The notes beneath the pieces are model-generated. The model was not told the origin of the DNA. It did not search any database and saw only the letters and a list, made by a program, of their open reading frames with translations. The translations under genes were made by a program, and so were the position numbers. Source: Leuconostoc mesenteroides subsp. mesenteroides (GTDB lineage Bacteria > Bacillota > Bacilli > Lactobacillales > Lactobacillaceae). From it: 64,000 bases of DNA. The DNA lies in contig CP046062.1 in the NCBI GenBank assembly GCA_009676745.1, forward strand, positions 1,597,501 to 1,661,500, read 5' to 3'. The first letter of the stretch is position 1. Each line of letters opens with the position of its first letter. Below, in pieces: positions 44,468 to 53,662 of the stretch.

Positions 44468-45607
44468 ATGAAATTTGATACAAAACTTATTCATGGCGGT
44501 ATTAGTGTTGACCAGTCAACTGGCGCAGTATCTGTCCCTATTCATATGGCTTCGACCTTTAAGCAAACAAAAATTGGTGAGGCAAAATATGAATACTCAA
44601 GATCTGGCAACCCAACTCGTGAAGCCGTAGAAAGCTTAATTGCAGACTTAGAAAACGGTACTGCTGGTTTTGCTTTCGCATCTGGATCAGCAGCGATAAG
44701 TACTATTTTTTCACTATTTTCATCTGGAGATCACATTATTGTTGGAAATGATGTTTATGGTGGTACATTTAGATTAATTGATAATGTCCTAAAAAGAATG
44801 GGTCTGACATTTACAATTGTCGATACTCGTGATTTATCTGCTATTCAGGAAGCTATTCAAGAAAATACGGTAGCTATTTACCTGGAAACGCCTACCAACC
44901 CGCTATTGCGCATCAGTGATATTAAAGCAATTTCTGAACTTGCTCACCATCATAATTTATTAAGTATTGTTGACAATACATTTGCTTCTCCGTATGTACA
45001 AAATCCGATTGATTTAGGTGTAGATATTGTTGTTCACAGTGCTTCAAAGTATTTAGGTGGTCATAGCGACCTCATTGCCGGTCTAGTTGTTACTAAAGGT
45101 AACGAACTTAGTGAAAAAATTAAATTTTTACAAAATGCAATTGGTGCAATTTTGGCTCCTCAAGAAAGTTGGCTTCTACAACGAGGTATGAAAACACTTG
45201 GATTGAGAATGCGCACTCATCAATCAAATGCTCAAATAATATTTGACTACCTTAAAAAACAAAATAAAGTTGGTAAAATATATTTCCCTGGTGATCCTGA
45301 CAGCCCTGATTACGCTTTAGCCAAACAACAAATGAATGGTTTTGGTGCCATGATTTCCTTTGAACTAAAGGCTGGGCTGGATCCAGAACAGTTCATCAGT
45401 AACTTAAAAATTATCACATTAGCAGAAAGTTTAGGTGCACTTGAAAGCCTAATTGAAATCCCAGCTAAAATGACGCACGGCGCCATTCCTCGTCATATCC
45501 GACTATCTCATGGTATTCAAGACGAACTAATTCGTCTCTCGGTAGGTGTTGAAGACATTAACGATTTAATTGCGGATCTAGACCACAGTTTTAATCAGTT
45601 GAAATAA
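44468..45607 (+). CDS. cystathionine gamma-lyase/gamma-synthase family PLP enzyme
   Basis: Cys/Met-metabolism PLP enzyme of 379 residues, matching the genes called ctl, mccB or metB in other lactic acid bacteria. The cofactor lysine lies in VVHSASKYLGGHSDLIAG (near 200), with YEYSRSGNPTREA near 50 and a C-terminal IPRHIRLSHGIQDELIRLSVGVED. The ATG at 44468 has TGAGGAA just upstream, including the cysK stop codon; an in-frame ATG at 44447 overlaps cysK and is less likely. With CysK it would complete reverse transsulfuration from homocysteine to cysteine. Confidence 0.93.
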   Translation: MKFDTKLIHGGISVDQSTGAVSVPIHMASTFKQTKIGEAKYEYSRSGNPTREAVESLIADLENGTAGFAFASGSAAISTIFSLFSSGDHIIVGNDVYGGTFRLIDNVLKRMGLTFTIVDTRDLSAIQEAIQENTVAIYLETPTNPLLRISDIKAISELAHHHNLLSIVDNTFASPYVQNPIDLGVDIVVHSASKYLGGHSDLIAGLVVTKGNELSEKIKFLQNAIGAILAPQESWLLQRGMKTLGLRMRTHQSNAQIIFDYLKKQNKVGKIYFPGDPDSPDYALAKQQMNGFGAMISFELKAGLDPEQFISNLKIITLAESLGALESLIEIPAKMTHGAIPRHIRLSHGIQDELIRLSVGVEDINDLIADLDHSFNQLK

Positions 45608-45620
45608 TAGTGGAGAAGAA

Positions 45621-46115
45621 ATGTTTTTTACTGCTAAATCAATTTTGGAGCGGGATCCCGCTGCAAAAAGTCTTATGATGGTAATTTTAACTTATCCTGG
45701 TTTACATGCACTGTGGTTTCATCGTATTGCGCATTGGCTTCATATTCATCATCGTTATTTGCTCGCCGCTATTATTGCTCGTTGGTCAGCTAAACGAACT
45801 GATATATTCATAGCACCTGGTGCACAAATTGGTTCTGGCGTATTTATTGATCACGGCATCGGTGTTGTTATTGGTGAAACTGCAATTATTGATGACGGTG
45901 TAACCATATTACATGGCGTCACTCTGGGAGCTCGTCATACGATGACAGAACGTAGACACCCTCATATCGAAAGCAATAGCTTCATTGGTGCTCATGCGCA
46001 AATATTGGGCAATATTACTATTGGTGCAAATAGTAAAGTTGGTGCTAATGCTGTTGTTTTAAACGATGTCCCTCCTTATTCTACTGCTGTTGGTAATCCT
46101 GCTCGTCTAGTCTAG
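45621..46115 (+). CDS. cysE: serine O-acetyltransferase (short form)
   Basis: Left-handed beta-helix acetyltransferase of 164 residues that makes O-acetylserine, the CysK substrate. Hexapeptide repeats run from TDIFIAPGAQIGSGVFIDHG through VIGETAIIDDGVTILHGVTLG to IGANSKVGANAVVLNDV. The catalytic DHGIGVVIGETA is intact. The helical N-terminal domain is much shorter than in E. coli CysE (about 270 residues), as in other cysK-linked short forms. GGAG precedes the ATG. It is the last gene of the operon. Confidence 0.94.
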   Translation: MFFTAKSILERDPAAKSLMMVILTYPGLHALWFHRIAHWLHIHHRYLLAAIIARWSAKRTDIFIAPGAQIGSGVFIDHGIGVVIGETAIIDDGVTILHGVTLGARHTMTERRHPHIESNSFIGAHAQILGNITIGANSKVGANAVVLNDVPPYSTAVGNPARLV

Positions 46116-46255
46116 TTTTTTCATTTTTAGATAAATATAACGAATACGCGGTAATTGTGTGGCTGAATCCGTATGTTTTGTTTAAACGTTTGTAAAGTGG
46201 TATGCTTAAATTACAAACTCATTTAGAGTTAAGTAAAATTTATAAGGGGGTTCAT

Positions 46256-46450
46256 ATGGCTTTCAATAAACAAGTTGCCAATATGATAAAGGAAAAAGTT
46301 GGAAAAGGCGAAACAGGATTTTGTTTATCACAATTCAATCAAATTGATGTTGTTAATACTGCGAATGCACTCGCAGAAGAATTAAATCTTGTGCACACGG
46401 ATATTTACCCTGAGGTAAACGCCGTTATCGGTGTTCGATCGCACAAATAA
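46256..46450 (+). CDS. hypothetical protein, 64 residues
   Basis: Not recognised. It is a small soluble protein beginning MAFNKQVANMIKEKVGKG and ending VHTDIYPEVNAVIGVRSHK, with one Cys (GFCLSQF). AAGGGGG lies 6 nt before the ATG at 46256, a very strong ribosome site that overrides an upstream in-frame ATG at 46202. A terminator follows, so it seems an independent, possibly well-expressed gene. Confidence 0.75.
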   Translation: MAFNKQVANMIKEKVGKGETGFCLSQFNQIDVVNTANALAEELNLVHTDIYPEVNAVIGVRSHK

Positions 46451-46495
46451 CCTTTCACTATCGAATTCACTCTCATTTTTTCAATAAAATGCTAA

Positions 46496-46540
46496 AAAGT
46501 AAAAAGCCGACTAAAAATAATTTAGTCGGCTTTTTACTTT
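46496..46540. terminator. bidirectional terminator, 20-bp stem
   Basis: AAAGTAAAAAGCCGACTAAA and its exact complement with a 5-nt loop. It ends the 64-residue gene. Its core repeats the stem of the terminator at 16535-16569. Confidence 0.9.
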
Positions 46541-47016
46541 AGGTGTCTAATGGTGCTACTTGTTCAAGATTACTTATCAACTTCGTGATCAGAAACATTT
46601 TTCCCTCCGAATCTTGAACACTGTGGGTAAGGTTAAATCAACTAAAACAATAAATTTCATAATCTCGAGTAATCAAGGTTGTAATAAAAATAAATGATTC
46701 AAATCTATTCTCAAATTGACTAAACTAAATTCGCATAAAATAATCTAAGAAAGTAAGTGTTCGTCAGCTAAGATTTCATTGTTTATATCATTCAGAAATC
46801 TCTCACGACTTACACAACTTTTTAGACATAGATTGTCAAAAAGAGTTGACCCACTTTAATATCAGAATAACGCTCAACGTAGATAGTCACATGATAAAAG
46901 AAAAAGAGCAAACTCAAGATGAGCTTGCTCTTAATGTACTAGATAAAAATGTCAGGGAGTATCTTCCCCAAACTTACCCAGAAACACTGTTAAATAGCAG
47001 TATATATAAGTATTAA
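46541..47016. other. intergenic region with a long-range inverted repeat
   Basis: TGTTCAAGATT (46561-46571) and AATCTTGAACA (46610-46620) are perfect 11-bp inverted repeats 38 nt apart. The hup terminator lies at 46900-46932. A plus-strand frame stays open from 46746 to 47016 but has no start with a ribosome site and runs through that terminator; I do not call it a gene. Confidence 0.5.
46900..46932 (-). terminator. hup terminator
   Basis: Minus-strand AAGAGCAAGCTC / GAGTTTGCTCTT followed by a T-run, about 85 bp after the hup stop. Confidence 0.75.
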
Positions 47017-47292
47017 TTACTTAACGGCATCCTTCAAAGCTTTACCTGGCTTAAATGCAGGTACCTTTGAAGCAGCAATTTGAATTTCTTCACCAGTTTG
47101 TGGGTTACGGCCCTTACGAGCAGCACGATCACGAACTTCAAAGTTACCAAATCCGATCAATTGAACCTTCTCACCGTTCTTCAATGCTTCTTCGATTGAT
47201 GCAAAAACTGCGTCAACTGATGCAGTTGCATCCTTCTTTGTCAAACCTGTTGCTTTAGCAACTGAATCTACTAATTCTTGCTTGTTAGCCAT
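47017..47292 (-). CDS. hup: DNA-binding protein HU
   Basis: Nucleoid protein of 91 residues. [20 protein letters not shown] is at the N-terminus. The DNA-bending arm [20 protein letters not shown], then [10 protein letters not shown], is complete and ends in [20 protein letters not shown] precedes the ATG. It lies downstream of der, a conserved neighbour in lactobacilli. Confidence 0.97.
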   Translation of the reverse strand: MANKQELVDSVAKATGLTKKDATASVDAVFASIEEALKNGEKVQLIGFGNFEVRDRAARKGRNPQTGEEIQIAASKVPAFKPGKALKDAVK

Positions 47293-47465
47293 TTTCTTGT
47301 CTCCTAATAAGAGTTATTTTAACGCAAAATGCGCTCCGTGAAATCTGTCGAAACATTATTTCATGTAACTAGAATAACATAAGAATCGCCAAATGTGTAG
47401 TGTTATCAAGGGTTTTCAGGATTTCGTAACATTTGTGTTACATTAAAAACATATTTTTGCAACGT

Positions 47466-48776
47466 TTACTTTCGTGCGCGGACTATGAGTTTAATTGGCG
47501 TTCCAGTAAAATCAAATGATTCTCGAATTTTATTTTCTAAGAATCGTTCATATGAGAAGTGCATCAGTTCAACATCATTAACAAATATGACAAATGTTGG
47601 TGGTTGCGTTGCAACTTGTGTTGCATAATATACACGTAACCGACGACCATTATCCGAAGGTGTTGGATTTATTGCAATAGCATCCATAATAACATCATTT
47701 AATGTTGACGATGTGATACGCTTACGATGATTATCATCAACGTCTTTAACCATTTGTGGCAATCTATCTAACCGTTGCCCTGTTTTAGCAGAAACGAACA
47801 CAATTGGTGCATAATCTAAGAATTTAAATTCTTCACGAATTAAATTCTCAAAGTCTGACATTGTACGATCATTCTTTTCAATAGCATCCCATTTATTGAC
47901 AACAATAATCATTGCTCGGCCAGCTTCATGAGCGAACCCGGCTACGTGTTTATCCTGTTCTCTAATTCCCGCTTCTGCATCAATAACCATCAGAATGACA
48001 TTGCTATCATCAATAGCTTTCATGGCACGCATTACTGAATACTTTTCAGTATTCTCATATATTTTTCCGCGTTTACGCATACCGGCTGTATCAACCATCA
48101 CAAATTCGTCACCCTCTTCAGTCACAAATCGTGTATCAATAGCATCACGCGTTGTCCCTTCAATATCAGAAACAATCACACGTTTTTCACCAAGCATAGC
48201 GTTAACAATTGATGATTTACCCACATTTGGGCGACCAATTATACTAAAACGAATCGCATCGTCTTCTTGTTCCGCAGCTTCATCAGGAAAATGTTTTACA
48301 ATTTCGTCAAGTAAATCACCTAATCCCAAACCATGCGATCCTGAAACTGGGTACGGATCTCCGAGACCTAATGCATAAAAATCATAGACCTCATGGCGCA
48401 TTTCAGGATTATCTACCTTATTGACAGCTAAAACGACAGGCTTATTAGATTTATATAGCATACGTGCAACTACTTCATCAGCCTCAGTTAATCCCTCTCG
48501 ACCGGAGACAACCATCACAATAACATCAGCTTCATTAATTGCTAATTCTACTTGGCCACGTATCTCGGCTAAAAACGGTGCATCACCGATTTCGATTCCA
48601 CCGGTATCAATCATTCTAAATTCATAATTTAACCATTCAGCTGGTGCATACAAGCGATCTCGTGTAACTCCAGGCATGTCTTCAACGATTGCAATTCTTT
48701 CTCCCGCCATACGATTGAAAATAGTTGATTTACCAACGTTTGGTCGACCGACAATTGCTACTATTGGTGCTGACAT
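47466..48776 (-). CDS. der: ribosome-biogenesis GTPase Der (EngA)
   Basis: Tandem GTPase of 436 residues needed for 50S assembly. The first G domain has [13 protein letters not shown] (near 10), DTGGIE and NKVD. The second has [13 protein letters not shown] (near 184), [11 protein letters not shown] and NKWD. A C-terminal KH-like domain ends LIVRARK. The AAAGGAGG ribosome site is strong. It lies between rpsA and hup, a common lactic-acid-bacterium order. Confidence 0.98.
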   Translation of the reverse strand: MSAPIVAIVGRPNVGKSTIFNRMAGERIAIVEDMPGVTRDRLYAPAEWLNYEFRMIDTGGIEIGDAPFLAEIRGQVELAINEADVIVMVVSGREGLTEADEVVARMLYKSNKPVVLAVNKVDNPEMRHEVYDFYALGLGDPYPVSGSHGLGLGDLLDEIVKHFPDEAAEQEDDAIRFSIIGRPNVGKSSIVNAMLGEKRVIVSDIEGTTRDAIDTRFVTEEGDEFVMVDTAGMRKRGKIYENTEKYSVMRAMKAIDDSNVILMVIDAEAGIREQDKHVAGFAHEAGRAMIIVVNKWDAIEKNDRTMSDFENLIREEFKFLDYAPIVFVSAKTGQRLDRLPQMVKDVDDNHRKRITSSTLNDVIMDAIAINPTPSDNGRRLRVYYATQVATQPPTFVIFVNDVELMHFSYERFLENKIRESFDFTGTPIKLIVRARK

Positions 48777-48810
48777 TTTGGCACCTCCTTTGTATAAATA
48801 AATTTACCAT

Positions 48811-48839
48811 AAAAAAAGAACTGGCGAACCAGTTCTTTT
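48811..48839 (-). terminator. terminator of rpsA
   Basis: Minus-strand GAACTGG / CCAGTTC followed by T7, just after the rpsA stop and before der. Confidence 0.85.
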
Positions 48840-48850
48840 CAATAAAATTC

Positions 48851-50041
48851 TTAGAACTTACCATCAAAGAGGTCGCCCAATGTTGCAGCGGAATCATCTT
48901 GTTGCTTATAAGCAGCAATATCTGCACGTGATGCTGAACTATCCTTTGAATTTCCACGATCTTCACGTTCTGGCTTTTCTTCCAATGCCTTCATTGACAA
49001 TGAAATACGTTCTTCAGCAGGCTTAACATCCAAAACTTGAACTTGAACTTTGTCACCTGACTTCAAAACTTCTGAAGGGTTTTCGATACGCTTGTGTGAA
49101 ATTTGTGATACGTGAACTAGTCCTTCGATACCAGGGAAAATTTCAACAAATGCGCCGAAGTCTTTTACACGCTTAACAGTTCCTTCAAGAACTGTTCCGG
49201 CAGGAGCTTCTTCAGCAACTTTATCCCAAGGTCCAGGTTGTGTAGCCTTGATTGACAATGAGATACGTCCCTTTTCAGCATCTAAGGCTAAAATCTTAAC
49301 GTTAACTGTTTCACCCTTTGTCAAAACATCAGCAGGGTTCTTAACACGATCATGAGAAATTTCTGAAACGTGTACCAAACCATCGACGCCACCCAAGTCA
49401 ACGAATGCGCCGAAGTCAGTCAAACGAGCAACTTTACCTTCAACAACTTCACCAACGGACAACTTTTCAAATGCTTCTGCTAGTTGTGCTGCACGTTCTT
49501 GTGCTGCAACTGCCTTACGTGACAAAATCAAACGTGCCTTGGCAGCATCAATTTCAATAACTTGTGCTTTGATATCTTTATTCTTAAACTGGTTCAAATC
49601 TGATACGAAACGATCAGCAACCATTGATGCAGGCACAAAGCCACGAACACCATTAACATCGACAACTAAGCCACCACGTACAGCATTGATAACCTTGGCA
49701 TCAACAGTATCACCTTCACCAAATGATAAGTTTTCCCATGCCTTACGTGCTTCTAAGCGCTTCTTTGACAACAAGTAAGATACGCCTTCCTTGTCGCTTG
49801 TTACATTAGAGATGACAACAGCTTCAACACTGTCACCAACCTTCAATTCGTCTGCCAGATTAATGTTACGATCGTCTGAGTACTCACGCGCTGGCACAAC
49901 TCCTTCTTCACCGGTATGCAAACCAATAACTGCTTGGTTATCGTTATCAACGGCTAGTACTTCACCCGTAACGACATCTCCTACCTTAATTTGATCTGCA
50001 CTCTCGAGAGCTGCTAAAAGCTCGTTGTTTGTTTCACTCAT
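48851..50041 (-). CDS. rpsA: 30S ribosomal protein S1 homologue
   Basis: RNA-binding protein of 396 residues with four S1 domains, starting near residues 14, 98, 184 and 270. GDVVTGEVLAVDNDNQAVIGL and VEGKVARLTDFGAFVDLGG are the clearest, then LEGTVKRVKDFGAFVEIFPG. A hydrophilic C-terminal tail follows. The four-domain form is usual for Firmicutes. The start at 50041 (MSETNNELL) has GGAGG about 11 nt upstream; a 26-codon upstream extension is not supported. Confidence 0.94.
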   Translation of the reverse strand: MSETNNELLAALESADQIKVGDVVTGEVLAVDNDNQAVIGLHTGEEGVVPAREYSDDRNINLADELKVGDSVEAVVISNVTSDKEGVSYLLSKKRLEARKAWENLSFGEGDTVDAKVINAVRGGLVVDVNGVRGFVPASMVADRFVSDLNQFKNKDIKAQVIEIDAAKARLILSRKAVAAQERAAQLAEAFEKLSVGEVVEGKVARLTDFGAFVDLGGVDGLVHVSEISHDRVKNPADVLTKGETVNVKILALDAEKGRISLSIKATQPGPWDKVAEEAPAGTVLEGTVKRVKDFGAFVEIFPGIEGLVHVSQISHKRIENPSEVLKSGDKVQVQVLDVKPAEERISLSMKALEEKPEREDRGNSKDSSASRADIAAYKQQDDSAATLGDLFDGKF

Positions 50042-50110
50042 GACGTCAAACGTCCTCCTACAATTTACACTATGAATATAGTGTACCAAATATTTTAGTT
50101 CTTGTATAGT

Positions 50111-50132
50111 AAAAAACACGGTTTAACCGTGT
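50111..50132 (-). terminator. terminator between cmk and rpsA
   Basis: Minus-strand CACGGTT / AACCGTG with a very tight loop, followed by T6, just after the cmk stop. Confidence 0.75.
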
Positions 50133-50135
50133 AAA

Positions 50136-50810
50136 TTAGAAACTAATTTTATTTTTGATAATATTGGCTATTTTAGTCACAACATCTTCAATGCTGTGGC
50201 CAGTTGTATCCACTAAAATTGCATCATTTGCTTGTGTTAATGGGCTAATTTGACGATGAGAGTCTTTATAATCTCTCGCTTCAATTTCACGCTTCAATGT
50301 TTCGAGATTGGTCGTCATTCCTTTAGCAATGTTTTCTTTATAACGTCGTTGGGCACGTTCATCAACACTGGCTACAAGAAATATCTTGACGTCTGCGTCA
50401 GGTAAAACTGTTGTACCAATATCACGGCCGTCCATAATCACACTGTTATTATTAGCTATTTCACGTTGACGATTGACTAAATTAGAGCGTACGTCCGCAA
50501 AGGAAGCCACCACAGATACATTGTTTGTTACTTCAGCAGAACGTATTTCATCCGTGACATCAATATCATTTAAAAATACACGTTGAACTGGTGTACTAGG
50601 TTCAAAGCGTATTTCCGTTTCTGATAATAAGTTTTTTATTTTTTCTTCATCATTGTAAGAAATGCCATTCTTTTTGGCAGCTAAAGTTATTGTTCTGTAC
50701 ATTGCACCTGTATCAACATACACACAATTTAGTTTTGTTGCTAAAATTTTGGCGATAGTAGACTTGCCAGCAGAAGCTGGGCCATCAATGGCAACTTGAA
50801 AATTCGTCAT
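50136..50810 (-). CDS. cmk: cytidylate kinase
   Basis: Phosphorylates CMP and dCMP. It has 224 residues with the P-loop [16 protein letters not shown] near residue 12, [16 protein letters not shown], and [24 protein letters not shown] precedes the ATG. It lies between the LysM gene and rpsA, the usual cmk-rpsA order. Confidence 0.97.
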   Translation of the reverse strand: MTNFQVAIDGPASAGKSTIAKILATKLNCVYVDTGAMYRTITLAAKKNGISYNDEEKIKNLLSETEIRFEPSTPVQRVFLNDIDVTDEIRSAEVTNNVSVVASFADVRSNLVNRQREIANNNSVIMDGRDIGTTVLPDADVKIFLVASVDERAQRRYKENIAKGMTTNLETLKREIEARDYKDSHRQISPLTQANDAILVDTTGHSIEDVVTKIANIIKNKISF

Positions 50811-50827
50811 AATAATAAAAAGTCCTC

Positions 50828-51391
50828 TTACTGAATGTTTAATGCAGTACCAGCATACCGTGTATAATTATCCACCGTTAACCCTGGGTTTAACGCCATA
50901 ACTTGGCTAGTTGTCATTCCGTGTGTAACTGCAAAGTTATACAATGTTTGACTACTACCCAAAACAGCAGTGGTAGTTGTAGAACTACTTGATGCTGAAC
51001 TTGATTCAGTCACCTCAGTAGAAGATGAGCTAGCAGGTTCCTCATTGGAAGTATCTTCACTACTGCTTACTGGTTCTTCTTCAGAAGAACTTGATACGCT
51101 TGTTTCAGAAGATGTTGATTCAGAAGATGTTGATTCAGAAGATGTTGATTTAGTAGTTGATGATCGCTTCGTACTTGATGAAACGGCTGTTTGTGGTTTT
51201 GATGATTTTTGATTAGTAATCATCCCGTACACAGGTACAAAAGATATAATTGCAAGCGCCAATACAACAAGCAGAACACGAAACCCTTTATTCGAGGATT
51301 GTGAATCTGACTTTCGAGAAAATTTTGGTTCAAGCTTATCTTTTTTTGGCCGCTTTGATCGGCTCATGTTGTTTGGGTCAAAATCGTTCAT
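50828..51391 (-). CDS. membrane-anchored LysM-domain protein
   Basis: Protein of 187 residues. A basic cytoplasmic N-terminus (about 1-38) and one membrane helix (about 40-58, [19 protein letters not shown]) precede a long Ser/Thr/Glu linker (about 70-140). A single short LysM-like domain ([21 protein letters not shown]) lies at the C-terminus. It should expose a peptidoglycan-binding module outside the membrane. GGAGG lies 8 nt before the ATG at 51391. The linker is encoded partly by three perfect 15-bp tandem repeats. Confidence 0.9.
   Translation of the reverse strand: MNDFDPNNMSRSKRPKKDKLEPKFSRKSDSQSSNKGFRVLLVVLALAIISFVPVYGMITNQKSSKPQTAVSSSTKRSSTTKSTSSESTSSESTSSETSVSSSSEEEPVSSSEDTSNEEPASSSSTEVTESSSASSSSTTTTAVLGSSQTLYNFAVTHGMTTSQVMALNPGLTVDNYTRYAGTALNIQ
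51103..51147. repeat. three perfect 15-bp tandem repeats in the LysM linker
   Basis: Unit TTCAGAAGATGTTGA (plus strand), three identical copies. It encodes repeated STSSE on the minus strand. In-frame copy-number change would lengthen or shorten the surface linker by five residues. Confidence 0.9.
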
Positions 51392-51464
51392 AGAAACGAC
51401 CTCCATTTTATTGGTTCACATAAAATTTTACCACACCAACAGCGACTTTGCTCATAATGTTTTG

Positions 51465-52055
51465 TTAAGAATGAAACCTTTTCTGAAGCGGTTGCACTGC
51501 TCTTAATATGACCATACTTATGATAAACCATATAATACCCTCAAGAAGATTAAACGGCAGCACCATACCAATAAAATAGTTTTTTAAACCAATGAATTTA
51601 GCAATATCGAAATTAGCAAATTTCGCATACAGAGGGATAGCTACAAACCAATTGATGATAATCGCAACAATTGTCATGACGATTGTGCTGCTCGTTAACG
51701 GTATAATTCTTTTTTTCCAGCTACCGTACTCCTCAAGGTTAGGCATGGTTACTTTTAAAATTGTGATAAAGGCTAATACGACCAATAAATTAACTGGTAG
51801 TCCTAAATAGGTATTAACACCCTCATTTGCCAAAATTAACTTTAATAAGGTACGAATTAATACAATCCATAGTGAAGCAGAATAATTTAACCAATATAAA
51901 CCAATGACAACTGGTACGATTGAAAAATCTAGCTTTAAAAAATCAGCGCCGGGAACAATCGGCACTTGGGGAAACAGCATCAAGCCAAATGAAATAGTAC
52001 TTAGTATTGCAATTAATGCAGTACGTTGCACTCGCGTTACTGGAACAATTAACAT
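51465..52055 (-). CDS. ribU: riboflavin ECF transporter substrate component RibU
   Basis: Membrane protein of 196 residues with about six hydrophobic segments. ALIAILSTISFGLMLFPQVP and GADFLKLDFSIVPVVIGLYW match the riboflavin-binding S component. It depends on shared ECF ATPases encoded elsewhere. The assignment is reinforced by an FMN riboswitch upstream. GAGGAAAG precedes the ATG at 52055. Confidence 0.94.
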   Translation of the reverse strand: MLIVPVTRVQRTALIAILSTISFGLMLFPQVPIVPGADFLKLDFSIVPVVIGLYWLNYSASLWIVLIRTLLKLILANEGVNTYLGLPVNLLVVLAFITILKVTMPNLEEYGSWKKRIIPLTSSTIVMTIVAIIINWFVAIPLYAKFANFDIAKFIGLKNYFIGMVLPFNLLEGIIWFIISMVILRAVQPLQKRFHS

Positions 52056-52098
52056 ATTTCTTTCCTCTTGTTTGCTCACCTAATTGGTGGACACAAAC

Positions 52099-52142
52099 AA
52101 AAAAACTACAGATTTTGTCAGGGTACAACAAAAAAATGTAGC
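52099..52142 (-). terminator. riboswitch-controlled terminator upstream of ribU
   Basis: Minus-strand CTACA ... TGTAG with an inner TTTGT/ACAAA pairing, followed by T7. It lies between the FMN aptamer and the ribU ribosome site, which indicates control by termination. Confidence 0.75.
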
Positions 52143-52171
52143 TTTCACTTTCTTTTTTTAGACTTCTTTAT

Positions 52172-52290
52172 ACCCGACTTTACGGTCGGCTCTGGATTTT
52201 GACCAGATCAGCTGCCAAAGCAGGTCGCGGGCTTACCATGAAGTTCATGTCTCACCGCCGGTTGGGATTTACACCCGACCCTGAAGTTAC
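52172..52290 (-). promoter_or_regulatory. FMN riboswitch (RFN element)
   Basis: Read on the minus strand: CTTCAGGGTCGGGTGTAAAT, CCCAACCGGCGGTGA, AAGCCCGCGACC, GCTGATCTGGT, AATCCAGAGCCGAC. These are the conserved RFN blocks in order. It is followed by a terminator and ribU. Confidence 0.95.
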
Positions 52291-52306
52291 TATTCAATTT
52301 GAAACT

Positions 52307-52335
52307 ATTGTATCATGATGTTACTTACGACGCAA
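52307..52335 (-). promoter_or_regulatory. ribU promoter
   Basis: Minus-strand TTGCGT (52335-52330), 17-bp spacer, TACAAT (52312-52307). The -35 lies inside the rluB 3' end and transcription should start just before the FMN aptamer. Confidence 0.7.
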
Positions 52336-53070
52336 CAATTTATAGTCTTGTGCTTTTAAGCGTTTGATCTCTACACTTGTTAATTTACGGTATTCGCCTG
52401 GCTGTAAACCAGTGACATCAAAAAAAGCATACTGCTCGCGCTTGAGCTTTTGTACCGGTAAACCAACCTTTGCGAGCATATTTTTAACCTGATGGTTACG
52501 CCCTTCATGGATAGTTAGACGGACCATACTTGTTCTTTTAGTCGGCTCAACTCTTTCAATAGAAACACGAGCCGGCGCGGTTTTACGACCTTTTAAAACC
52601 ACGCCACGTTTTAGAGGAGCTAATTTTTCTTCAGTTGCAATACCTTCAACCTTTGCAACATAAGTCTTGTTGACTTTAGTTTTAGGATGCATTAATTGAT
52701 TAGCCACCACACCATCATTTGTCAATAACAAAACGCCAGTTGTATCATAATCTAGACGGCCAACTGGATAAACACGTTGATCGACATCCTCTAAAATATC
52801 CAACACCGTACGACGCCCTTTTTCATCATCATTGGTGGTCACAACCCCACGAGGCTTATTTAACAGGTAATAAACTAACTTCTCACGCCCTTCAATTGGC
52901 GCACCATCGACCTGTACTTTATCATTTGTGGTAACTTTTGTACCTAATTCAGTAACCGTTACCCCATTAACTTGGACACGCCCGTTGATAATTAATTCTT
53001 CAGCGCCCCTTCGTGACGCTAGACCAGCTTGGGCAATAATTTTTTGCAGTCTCTGTGCTTCTTCAGACAT
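52321..53070 (-). CDS. rluB: 23S rRNA pseudouridine synthase RluB family
   Basis: Pseudouridine synthase of 249 residues. An N-terminal S4 domain (RLQKIIAQAGLASRRGAEEL) precedes the RsuA/RluB catalytic domain, with the catalytic Asp in YPVGRLDYDTTGVLLLTNDG (near 105) and EGRNHQVKNMLAKVG. The ATG at 53070 overlaps the scpB stop; longer in-frame extensions overlap scpB and are rejected. It follows scpAB, as in many Firmicutes. Confidence 0.94.
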   Translation of the reverse strand: MSEEAQRLQKIIAQAGLASRRGAEELIINGRVQVNGVTVTELGTKVTTNDKVQVDGAPIEGREKLVYYLLNKPRGVVTTNDDEKGRRTVLDILEDVDQRVYPVGRLDYDTTGVLLLTNDGVVANQLMHPKTKVNKTYVAKVEGIATEEKLAPLKRGVVLKGRKTAPARVSIERVEPTKRTSMVRLTIHEGRNHQVKNMLAKVGLPVQKLKREQYAFFDVTGLQPGEYRKLTSVEIKRLKAQDYKLLRRK

Positions 53071-53662
53071 TTTCTTTTTCACTTTCTGATTGATGTACAT
53101 CAAATGCACTCGTAAATAAATCTTCATCAATATCATCACCTAAGTCTAACTTATTAAAATCAGGTAACGGAGGTAGTTCTTCAATCTTTTTCAACCCAAA
53201 ATAATCCAAAAATTCATCGGTGGTACCGAACATGATAGGGCGTCCTGGTTCATCCTTTCTGCCAACTTCGTGGATTAACTGTCTTAACGCCAGTTTCTGT
53301 AATGTTCCTGAGGATTGCACCCCACGAATTGAATCAATTTCAACACGTGTAATTGGCTGTCGATAAGCGACAATAACTAATGTTTCGAGTTGTGCTTGCG
53401 ATAATGTTGCATTTACAGGTGAATCAAAATACTTTTTTACTGTGCCACCGAGTTCCGGTTTAGTCACTAGACGATACACATCGTCATTTTCACGAATTTG
53501 TAATGCACTGCTTAGGTCAGTATCATACTTTAACACAAGTTCTTCAAGTAAGCCTTGTATTGCTGAACGATCAAATCCAGTGATCATGCTCATATTTTTC
53601 ATGGAAATGCCTTCATCACCAGATACGAACAGTAGTGCTTCTATTTGACTTAAATTATTCAT
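53063..53662 (-). CDS. scpB: segregation and condensation protein B
   Basis: Winged-helix subunit of the SMC complex, 199 residues. SQIEALLFVSGDEGISMKNM is at the start, QLETLVIVAYRQPITRVEIDSIRG in the middle, then GRPIMFGTTDEFLDYFGL. The ATG at 53662 overlaps the end of scpA by 8 bp; the alternative upstream start lacks support. Confidence 0.96.
   Translation of the reverse strand: MNNLSQIEALLFVSGDEGISMKNMSMITGFDRSAIQGLLEELVLKYDTDLSSALQIRENDDVYRLVTKPELGGTVKKYFDSPVNATLSQAQLETLVIVAYRQPITRVEIDSIRGVQSSGTLQKLALRQLIHEVGRKDEPGRPIMFGTTDEFLDYFGLKKIEELPPLPDFNKLDLGDDIDEDLFTSAFDVHQSESEKENV

Noticed and set aside
46746..47016. Plus-strand frame open for about 90 codons before hup
   Set aside because: No plausible start with a ribosome site, and it passes through the hup terminator. 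It could be a degraded gene end, but the evidence is too thin.
51103..51147. CRISPR-like repeat
   Set aside because: Three contiguous 15-bp repeats without spacers, lying inside a coding sequence.
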